Source of the DNA: Streblospio benedicti
Lineage: Eukaryota; Annelida; Polychaeta; Spionida; Spionidae
Direction: 5' to 3'
Length of the DNA: 64,000 bases
Assembly (NCBI GenBank): GCA_019095985.1
Contig: CM032666.1
Location: forward strand, 6,409,282-6,473,281
Positions 11,701 to 23,700 of this stretch are shown one piece after another; position 1 is the first letter of the stretch, and each line of letters starts with the position of its first letter. The notes below the pieces were generated by a model that did not search any database, was not told the DNA's origin, and saw nothing but the letters and a program-made list of their open reading frames with translations. Made by a program: the position numbers and the translations under genes.

Positions 11701-14700
11701 TCATGATAATCATTATATTTGTTCTTGATCATGATCTGATTCGATATACAAGATAATTGTGATATTTTCTTTCGGTTTCCATTGTGTATTGACTCTGGAA
11801 CCATGAGAATTGAAATGTCACCCTAAGCGATAGGTTTTAGTTTAATTTAGTTTATTTATTTCAGATATGTAACTGCATGGTTACAATCCATATAAATGAT
11901 ATATAAACTTTATTTCACAAAAAAGTATTCCTCTTTTGTCTAATAAAAGTTATGTTTGATAAACAATATTTATGAACAATTGTATATTTTGTATAATTTG
12001 AACATGTACATGTATGTTTGGTATATGTATTTTTATACTCTTCTTGTTGTCACACATGACTATGATGTCAACATGACTCGCATTTCATCATAAGTTGTTT
12101 GAAAAAGAGCTAGTTTTGCATCAAATGTGTGCTAGCGATTGCATCTGTGCCAATCTAGGAAATTATGGTTCAAAGGAATATTTGTTCAATCTTTTGGAAA
12201 CTTTCAGTGATGGTTCAAAAGTGTTTGAAAAGTTTACCTAGAGAATAAATTCAATAGATTAAATAGTACAGTAAACCTCCTCAACAACGGAACCCACTTT
12301 GCATTCCAATTTTCTTCAGTTGGAGGGGGTTTCTGCTGATTAGTCATCTGAACATAATATTCACATGTACCATCGGCATCCATTATCGCCCAATGCTGAA
12401 CGTTATTAAAGAATTCTGCTTGTCAAAACGAATGAACTGTCGGTTTGTCAGTAGCAGTTCTCTGATAAATACATGGCTATTTGGTTGGTAGTTTATTACA
12501 AACATCATCTTCAGCATGTTGTCCATAAATTGAAAATTACTGTTAAATTTTCTCAATGTTATTTTTTTCAACATGGCGCTTCCGTTCTACAGCGCATGCA
12601 CAAAATCAATGCATCTTTGTTAGCCTCGTTCAATCAGAATAAATGGTGAACCCACGCCAACACAGGGACTGGATGATCAAGACTACGTTGTTGTTTGTAA
12701 TGACATAAAGAAACCACGTGCGATAGCGGGAATAATTGGCTCGAACACATGGAACAAAGAAATTAAATACGATAACAAAGGAAAGGTCAATTCCGTTGTT
12801 TGTCACCCAAAATGCCTTCTGTTGTCCGTTGCTAATGACTTCCGTTGATTACTCAAAGTTTTACTTATTATCTATATAAGGGAAAATGTTAATGCACAGC
12901 AATTCCTTCCATTGCTAGTATTTTCCATTGAACACTGCTCCGTTGTTGGGGACTTTTACTGTAATCCTACAATTATGACTATTATGAAAATGAAAATGCA
13001 TAATATTTTTGTGAGATGGTAATTAATATAATGGTTGATGTTTTTCAGGAGCGTGGACGCCAGCAAGCTGAAGACCAGTCTGTGAAAACTGGTAGGTCTC
13101 CATCTACTAATTAGTCTCATTTACTTCATTTGGGAATATTTTAGTTTCTACAATGATATTACAATGATTTGATCTTACATATGTAGAAGCCAGAGCTTTA
13201 GAAAAATAGGGTGAACAAACATTTCATCCAAATATCAATATTGTTGTGTTATCACAAATATTACCTTATGTTAAGTCACATAGCCTGGTACATGTGTGTA
13301 TTTGACAACAGTGTACTGTGCTCATATTTACACATTTGCCTTTCCTTGTAGCTCTGTATTCACTCACCCGGCGTTTAGTCGACCTCTCCTTGCGAGCTGG
13401 AGCCACGTACGAACACATAGCAGCGGTAGGAATCAAATCTACACACACACGTGCACATAGACACACACACTTTATCTCGTCCACATTTAAGGCACACTTT
13501 TTAGGCGAATCATTTTAGGCTCCATGAAATTAATAAAATGTTTCTCGTCCTGCCTATTTTCCTACACATAAGTGGGAGGTAAATTTTTATTTTTTATTTT
13601 TTATTTTGCTGATTTTTCCGTCCTTATATTATATAAAAATTAAGAAGGGTTCACTTTTTATTCTTTATTTTTCTTCCACGCAAAATCTTTCATTTTTCAA
13701 GTTGAATATTGGGCCATGAATGAACTACATGTGTTACAATTGTATATGTGAACAATGTCTTTCTATTATCAAAATCATAACACATCACTTATAAAACAAC
13801 TAGTATAATCAATGAAGTATAATATCTAGCGTGCATAGCAAACAAATGACAGGCCTCTTGTTTGCAGCCAAACGGGAGGGCCTTTTATTTTTTATCACTG
13901 GGGAGGCAATCAAAATGTTCAGGGGGCTGCACTATATACAGGCGGGAGGGGAGGAGAAACATTTTATTATTTTTATGGGGCCTTAGCAAAAATGGTAGAA
14001 CTAATTGCTTTAAAGCAGGTAAAAAGTGGGTGGGATAGATAAAAATCTAGAAAACACAAATTCTGAAGTATACCAAAGTATACCTTGCGGATAATTAACA
14101 ATAACAATTTAATTTTGGGAAAAAATGCGAAACTGAAAGCATAAGGACATTTTTTAATTCCCAATTGCGCAGAAAAGATGCGCACTTGTCTTTTTTTAAT
14201 TGATTTTGAGACGCAGAAGTCCATGGATACTTCCGGTGTATGTTATAAGCCTACATTTGAAAAATGTATGGAATGTTTGAATAAAACAATTATTACCACT
14301 GTACTGGGGAAAGTATTTCACCTATGGTCATGAAACTTCATAATTATGTTCACTATACTTGTCTCCACAGCTGAATTGATGTTGATGTACTGTGGCCTAC
14401 TTTTGACAAACTTATGAGCGATAGGTGTTAATACCTAGTTACCACTCTACAGGGAGAAGTATTCTACCTATTATCATTGAACTTCATATTTCATTGTTCA
14501 GCTCCAGAGCTGATTAGATTTTGGTGTATTTTAGCCCACTTTTGATGAAGTTACGATGCGTTTTTATTTTCATTCTGATTAGATGTGTTGCCTTTCTACA
14601 ATATTGTTTTATACATGTATATATTTGAATTACTTCTTGCGTCTCTTCACCAGCTTAAGCGAAAGCCATGTGTTTCGTTCGTTTGTAACTATGTATGTAT

Positions 14701-17700
14701 GTATGTTTGTCTCCGGACAAGCTAGAGCTTTTACGCTTCATCCTATTTCGTTCAAACTTAACACAACTATTTGGCATGACGCGACACCAAAGTGATTCGA
14801 TTTTAGGCACTTTGCCAATTAAAGTGTGCTTTCCATAGTGCCATTTTGGGTCCATTTTCAACATTTTCTGCAATAGTTTTGTTGATGCTCGTGAGAAAGC
14901 ATTCAAACTTTGTACAATACTTACATGCTTACTGAACATTAAGTGTATTCAATTTTGGCACTTTGCCAATTAGAGTTTACTCTCCAGAGGGCCATTTTAA
15001 TCATTTTTCTTTCTATTTTTCCACTATAGTTTCAATACTGTTCGAAACATGACAATCGAATTGGCATAGTATTTATATTGGAATAAACGTGCTCAGAGAG
15101 CACAGTGTTAGCATATTAATGTCGACTCATGGACAATAGATATTTACTTTAGCCATGTTTGGAAAGCGCCTGCAATCCAATGCCAAGAACATAAATGTAG
15201 GATGAGTCACGCATCAAGTAGGACTTTTTTTCCTGCTTTGATTGCAAAGCAAACATCTTTATTGCCCATGGGTCAATGTTGCTCTAGCGATGCTGTGCTC
15301 TCTGAGCACTTTTGATCTAGTTTCAAAATTGATTGACCTTAAAGGAATCTACAAGGGGTAGATTTTTGGCGTTCCGATGACTACTTGTTCATTGAACAAG
15401 ATGAAAATCTTTCATACTAGTATCTGATTTGTGAAACAATGTTCAAAATTAAAAAATAAAAAAAAATTGATGAAGATTATCATAAAAACACTGTTACAAT
15501 TTTGATGATAGTCTTTAGGGTGTACTTACTGCAAATATTGACAATCATGCTTGTAAATGTATTTGTTGATTGACTACAGCTACATGTAGTCTCTATTCAA
15601 ATTCATTCTGTAATTGTATAATACCCGCTGCAACATACTGCTGGGCTGAAGGCAATCTATGATCACTCCTATCCGACTAATCACTGGAAAAACGGCGGCT
15701 ATCTTTTTTCTCTACCTCATTGTGTTAAAGTATTGATTTAATTTATCGTAGTGGCTCTTAAAAACATTGTAGGAATTGACCACGAGATTGGAGTGTCAAT
15801 CGCAACATTGAGCATGCTGACGTCTCAATGTTGCGATTGACACGACAATCGAGTGGTCAATCACCATTCTATCATGACTAAAATCCATTTTATTTTAAAA
15901 TAAATCATATTATAACATTCAACATTCAAGTCAATTTCGTTTGTTTTGAGCGCGGGGAGACGTCAATTCCTACAGTTTTGAGCGCGCGGAGGCGTTAGTC
16001 TAAACTATTGATCTCCGCAACAACGAAACAGTCCTTACTACGTCAGCGGCTGTATTGATATTGTGAGGAGATTAGACTAGCGCCGTGTTTTTTGGGGGGA
16101 GCGTGTTTTCCATCGCAAAATTGAGCACGGAGATTGACCAATCAGCGTGGGTTTTTGGCTGTGATTTTTGCACGCAATGATAGAATGTCATAATTGCTTC
16201 TTAACCATTTATTGTCGGGGTATGTAAAATAAAATCACACGTAAGTGCCAGATGAGCCCTTGAGGGTGCATAAAACTATTCATTTCATGCAATAAAATAC
16301 ACCACTTCAACCCCTCTTTTCATACAGAAACAGTGGCGACTTTGACACTATAATGTTATGCTAGAACAATAAGAAAATAAACAATATATTTCTATGGAAA
16401 TTTTGTGGCAAATATGTAGTATATTACTATTATTTGATCATCTATTGAGAGAACAATTATTTACGCATCTAACAGTCATATAAGACTTGTAAAATCCAAC
16501 CCAAAATACTCGTATGATCTACGATATTCATCCTGACCTATAATACACTGTTCGAACCGAAAACGCCCGAGCTCTCCGATGGAAACAAAGATGGTTTGAT
16601 TTTTCAATGACGTCATTAGGCAAATAACTCTAAAGGAAGCCCCAAAATCAGCCTTGATAACGTGGGTTTGTGCGCATAATACATCCTCGAGTCTTTGTCT
16701 ATTGCCGATAAACATTAGTCTAGATCATCAATAATTTTTTGTTCAATGTTGCAAAACAGTGCGTGTCTGGTTTAGGTTGAATCCCCAGGCTGATTGACTG
16801 ACCTACATATTCTTAACCAATGAGAGCGCAGCCCGCTCAATCCACATGGCAGTAGGTAGAAAGCATGCCAAAGTGAAATATTTTTGGAAATAATTGATTT
16901 TCATGGATGTAATAAGCTAGCCAACACGAATTCACAAAGTTGATATGACATAAACTGATTTCAGAAGGATCTACCGAAAGCACAGTTCTGCCGGCACCGT
17001 GTATCAAGCAATATCACTTAGAATGTCAACATATGTAATCAAAAGTTGGAAGCCGGCTGCTTATTGGATATCATTGAATATATATGTTTGTTCAGTTTAT
17101 GCTGTTTTTGATTGCCTGTTGCAATGGCATTATTGTACGATGGCGGGAAGTGACAGAAAAACATCTTTATGATTGTGAAGACCAAGCAGTCATTTTGAAC
17201 AAAGAGCTTGAAAAGCTCGATGTTACGAAGAAATTCTAGAAAAAAAATGCATAATATTATTACTATGTGCTAAGATAAGAAAGCATATACGATTCTGAAT
17301 ACACATGTGAATTTGTGTACAGAAATAACCATTTTTTGAGGCTGATCCGAGATTATCTCGTTTCTCATTGGTCGTACATGTAAACAGGTGCACGTGCGAG
17401 CCTTTATCACAATCCGTAATGTTGTAAACGCCGATTATGTAGCCGCGGGTGATGTAGACTAGCATTTATTAACTTACAAACTGCGCAGTTGTGGTAACAA
17501 AAAAGATCTTTAGGCTGTTTCTTTGGGACTATCTGCTGATGATGTCATTTAAAAAAATTAAACTTTTCCATTCCATTACAAATAAAGGGAGATTCCCTTC
17601 AAAATGATATGTAATATGTATGGTCAATTTTCATGGAAATATGAGTATTTGGCAATGTAAATTAGTTGCATAAAATGGATTGACGATACACAAAAGATTT

Positions 17701-20700
17701 TTATTCCAAATGATAGTAAGATTATATCAATATCCTGCTTATTTGCCACACAATTTACATCGGTATGTAAAGTTTATTCGCTTTAGTTTGACATACTTTA
17801 GTAGTGCGTGAGTATGGGCAGTCCTTCTGTATGAAAAGTTGGTAAAAAGAGATGCTATTTTTTCATAAAAAAGTCAAAGTTGACTCCGATCTGGTAGAAT
17901 GTGTTAAAATGAGTTTACTATTATGAGAACATAGCAAAGCGTAAAGCAAAAGTAACATTCGTAGAACTCCACCCATGAGGCCTGGGTATCGTCTAGATGC
18001 CAGAGTATATATGTTGATTGTGTGTGGGTTAATTTGTATACCACATCTAGACAAATACTCATACAGAGTCTTAGAGTCGAGAACAACTACCAGGCGTCTG
18101 CCAAGATGTATGGACATAGAAACGACTTTCAAATCAATTGTGAAATTTTGACGAGATTACCCCTGTTTGACCCCCCAAAATATATTTCGCCATCAAATAT
18201 TTTTGGCAAACATCATTTTTCCTTAAGAGTAGTATCTAACGTACAAAAAACATGTTTGCAAAAACTCCCCAGGGGGCGGAGTGGGGGTATACGGAGCCTG
18301 CGGACTATCTCGTGAAGAAGTTGTATGATGTATAATATGTAGAATCAATCCAAAAATGTCCAGTGATAATATACATGTAACCTATTCAACATGTATTTAT
18401 TTAATCTAATGTGTTTGGTGGTATCTATACTTTAATCGTTAATAGATACAGACAAGCATGCTTGTGCTATGGTTGGAATGTGGTGTATGGATAGGAGACT
18501 ATAATACTCATACATTTACAATGGCTTGGAGAAACTACATGCCTTAATTTATTGAAATTAAATTTAAACATTAGGTCATGAACTTGCAGATTTTCCCCTT
18601 TGTCAAGTGTTTGTTAGCTTAATGGAAATATTTTCTTTTCATACAATTCTTTTTCATTGATCACATCTCTACTGATTGTTTTAGGAGTATGAGCCATTCA
18701 CCAAGAAGATTAGCCATTCCCACATCCAGGCCACTTTTCGACCTTTTATCGATTCTGATCGGGTGGCCAAGAAGCTGTTCGGCGAAGCAATCCGCTCTGG
18801 TAGTGGACTCTGCTCTGTTGCTAAGTTTCGTACGCTTCAAGTTCGCATGGAGAGGTAAGCAGCAAAAGCAACTGTAAACTGTAAACTGTATGGGTGGGTG
18901 GGTTGGGGAGTGGGGGCAAGCAATATGAGTTCACTTTCTTCCACGAAGATATTTGATTATCATGGGTATTTGGCATATCCACCATTTGAGTGTGCAACCC
19001 TCCCCCCTCACATCCATTATCTAGATCTGCTTTTAGATCCTGTCTGTATAAACAGACTAATATCTTTTCCATCGTGTAGAAGAAACATTCACATGCATTT
19101 CAAAGCGACCGTGTGTATGCAATTGCAACATTTAGCCTCTATCCAACCTGATGTTTTATTGGTCATCTAAGTTACTAATAGTGATGGAGCGATCGATCAT
19201 ATTATCGCTCATTGCATCGTACTACGAGAGAGACAGAATCGATCGGAACTGTCAACTTTTGATCGATAAATTGTCAAAAATAATTATTGTAGCAATTTCG
19301 CAAACACATTACAATAAATAGTGTTATTTAAAAAAAAAAAATATTCCACTTTAATTTTTTTTTCCAAACCCGGATGTTGATATTGTTTTGCACGATATTC
19401 ATTTTCGAACGGAACGTTCGTATTACTTCTCATCGGGGACCAGTTTTTTTAAAGGCCGGTACGTGGTTATTCCCGCGTTTATTGGTTATGTCATGTTCAA
19501 ATAAAATGCAGTTATGAAAAACTAGAGGCTCCCCATTCATTTTTTTCCGGACTCATTACAGAACAAAAAGCGCAACATCGAAAAAAGATGATAAACAAAG
19601 GTACATTTTCTTCTCATGTTTATTTCCGTTTTTTCAATGAAAATTCAAGGATTATCGATCTGAATCGATAATCGATCGGCCAACCATGTAAAAAATTGAT
19701 TATGCAATGAGCGTCCGATTCCCATCACTAGTTACTAATATCGAAGTAGCTCAACCAGATGATAGAGAGTAGATCTTGTATTTGTTTGACCTAGAAACAG
19801 GTTTGAATATCAGACGTCTCCAAAAAATTTCTAACAAGTGAGAAAGTATTATTGTTATTGGTTAAACACTTGCAAATAAATGTGGCAATGTTTGTGAATG
19901 TTCTTGCTAGCTTGTCAATAAATGATTGTGAATATTTCTTTTTTCATACGGTAAAAAATTCACTTGCTTTTCACAGCTCCCATAAGTGGTTGACAGCCAT
20001 ATTAAAAATAAAGCACCTGCCGTGATTGTTAAACTTTCAAAATATTATTACCAGAGCTCAATATGTGTTGATTAATGCGCTAATGTTATTAACCCCTAGT
20101 CTACGAGGTCACCATAAATGGCGATATTTTGATGAGAAAATAGCCCTCTTGTTCAACCAACCTTTCATACCGATAGGCTGTACGTATACTTACCAGCAAA
20201 TCCTGTATGTCAAACTAATGGGAATAAACTTCCCATACTGATGTAAATTGAGCGGCAAATAAGCAGGGTATTGATATTATTTTACTATTGTTTGGAAGAA
20301 CGTTTTTTGTGTATCGGAAATCCATTTTAGGCGACTCACTTTTATTGTCAAATACAAATATTTCTAGTATGAGAATTGACCTGACATATCATACCATTTT
20401 GAAGGGAATCTCCTGCTGTCTGCATGTTATTACATAGTCTAAAAAAACAGCCTCTAGATCATATATTGTTATCACCTTTACACAGTTCGTCTGCTTTGTA
20501 ATAGATGTTTTAAATATTTCGGCAGGCAATAAAGGCTTGCCAAGTGTGCCCCGTGCACTTGTTTATATGTACGACCAATGAGAAACAAGATCACATCAAA
20601 ATTATGGGATATGCAAATCGCGTGGTGAGATATACCCCAAATGTATCATATTGTTACAAATAATTCATTATCATCGTTACAATGCTTTATCCACCACAAA

Positions 20701-23700
20701 TTCACACCGTGAATATCATATAAACCGATTTTGTAACAATCTACCGAAGAACAGTTCTGCCTGCACCATATAGAATGTCCGATTTAAGTGTACAGACTTT
20801 GTTCAATTTCGAACGTGTGTAATAAAAAGTTGCGTTGGGTATTAAATATCTTTCAGTATAGGTATCATTTTCCATTAATTTTGCTGATAATAATGTGCTG
20901 TTTTCAGCCGTGGACGGAAATTCCAGAACGCTGAGGTGTTTGATGAAAGAACGCCCAAGGAGGGGCTACAAATGATCATCGACGCACATCATCGCATCAA
21001 TCGAGACCTCCATCCTACAAAGCTAGAGGTGGTGCAGAAGGAAAACAAGGCCCTGAAAACGCAGGTTGCCGCGCTCACGCTCCTTCTGCAGCGCAGGGAA
21101 CAAGAACTGGAGGGGCTTCGTCCTCCGACACAGCTCCCCAACACTTCCTCCCGCCATCATCCCAGCCCAGGTAACACTATACTACATTCATCCTGCAACG
21201 TTTGAAAGATGGAAGAATGTATGTTGATCATGGGTTGTATTATTCATGATTTTGAGAAAAATACAAATACCTCATGTTTAAGAAATTCTTCTTCTTCCTC
21301 TTCCTCATCTTCCTCTCCCTCTTCTCCTTCTTCTTTGTCTTTGTCTTTGTCTGTTCTTTATGAAGAAGTTTGAATTGAAAAAATGTAACTGCTAACAGAG
21401 GACATGAATACCTTATGATGGATATCTTAAGATTAGTCATAGTTTGCTGCATTTTCTTATTGTGTATTTTCAATGAGCTGTTACCAATGGCAATTTTCAC
21501 CATAGGGCAATACGTTTTAATGTTCACTTATTTGTTGTTCAGCAATCATGTTATCAGTCTAGTCACTCAGTCAGCAACTAGCATCTACGCACTTTGATTC
21601 AATCAAGGTTGAATGCTGTCTTGTTCAACCACATTCACCTGCATCTGTGTTCAACCACATTGTATCAACCAAGTTGAATAAAATTGTCCAATCCATATGC
21701 CTATCCTTTGTTCATAAATTGGTGCAGCTACAATATTGAAAATTTAATAGGTATTGTGTATGTATTTGTATCATGTGATGTATTGTAAATCATATGAACA
21801 TGTCTACGTTTGTGCCAATCAAGTTAAGCAATATGCTTGCAATTTTTGCAAACACTATTAGGAACTCCAAATATTTTTCTAGGAGCTAAATTTTGATTTA
21901 TTTGTTGCTGTCAAAAGTGTATGTGATATTTTATTTATTAAGCATTATGTATGAAGTAAATTATTAGCATGCTATTTTATGAATAAATCCACAGCTCTAT
22001 TGTTTAGATAAATCACCCTAGTTCAGAAATGTACAACTACTTGTTCCTCCTGTCAGATTTTTTTTTATTGAACACCGTATGTTCTTATGAATTGTTGCTG
22101 ATGACACTCAGATCTATACAGAGTTTGAACTCTCACCTCATTCAGCTCATGAAGCCAGAAACAAGATGGAGGCTTGCGTAGCTGATATAAGCTTGGATGC
22201 GTGAAACCAAGCTTCAACTGAATGAAGCAAAGACTGAATTAGTAGCTATAACCTCCTTCCGACATAAGGATACAGTTGACATTGAGTCAGTTAGAACTGC
22301 TCGTAATTTAGGGGCTACTTTTGACCAAAACATGACACTTCAACCTCATGTGTCTGCCCTTGTTAAATCTTGCAATTGGCATCTTCGTCGTATTGGACAG
22401 ATTAGGAAGCTTCTGATAAAATTGTTCATGCCTTCATCAATTCTCGCCTTGATAATGAAAACTCACTTTATGGTTTACCCAACTGTCAAATCCAACGTGT
22501 ACAGCGTGTTCATAACACTGCTGCACGGATCCTAACTCTTACGAAAAAGCATGATCATATAACTCCTGTTTTGAAAAGTCTTCACTGGCTCCCTGTCAAG
22601 CCACGCATAATTTTCAAGATTCTAACACTTACTTTCAAATGCCTCACTGGACTTGCACCATATTACCTGTCTGAACTCTTACAACCATACTCACATCCTA
22701 GATTACTGCAGTCATCAAATAATCGATTGCTTAAAGAATTTAGATCAAGAACCAAGTCTTACGGTGATAGAGCATTTAAAACAGCAGCACCTAAATTATG
22801 GAATAAACTTCCACTGTCCATTCGACAATCCAAAACTCTTGTATCTTTTAAATCACAACTAAAGCACCATTTGTTTAAGGAGGCCTACAAGCGTACATGA
22901 ACATTTAGTGGAATTTACGCTATATAAATTGTATTGTATTGTATTGCAAATGAATGACATGACTGATAACCCTAGTATCACTCGGACAGGGGTGATAATC
23001 CTCTTGGATATACAGCAGTTATAGAGCATGATAACTCAAGATCTTACACAATGTATGATAATATATGTAGTCTGGTTAACAATTAGCACTTTTAAATGAT
23101 TACAGGGACCCCTACTAGGAGGCGAAAGCGGGATTTGGCGGAGGATACTGAAGGGGAGCTGTTGGACGAATGTCCCCCAGGTAACATACTCTATGCCTTA
23201 TCCTTAGTTGAGGGATGGAGGATCGTAAATAGTTGATGGGCTATATTGCAAAAATAATACATATAATCACATTGATGAGAAGGCAAAATAGGAAAAAAGT
23301 ATGTCAAATTAGAGTAATCTCCTATTAATTTGAGTGCTCTCGTAACAATGTATCATCTGCAAAACTGTTTGCGAAAATCACAATTGTTTTGTAAGAAATA
23401 CTAGTTATGAGACGTCCACATTTGACGATCATGCACTTTTCTAATTGCCTACCTTGTGATCTGGCATATAAGATCTAATCTGTTGAGGTTTGGGAGACTA
23501 ATAATACAAGATTTCCCCACAAAGATATCACAAGTTCTTCAGCAATATAACTTAAAATCGACCTGTATGCAGAAAATAAACTAGCAAGTTTCCGCTATTT
23601 CATTGGTAAAAATGCGAGTAATTCATCGACAGCATGGGGGAGCAGCAGCTATCAAGCATATGGCATTTTCAGATTCAAAACTGTCCTGGCCAAACGGAGT

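Noticed and set aside
22653-22862. 69-codon + frame
   Set aside because: Alternate-frame shadow of the L2-like LINE C-terminal coding region.
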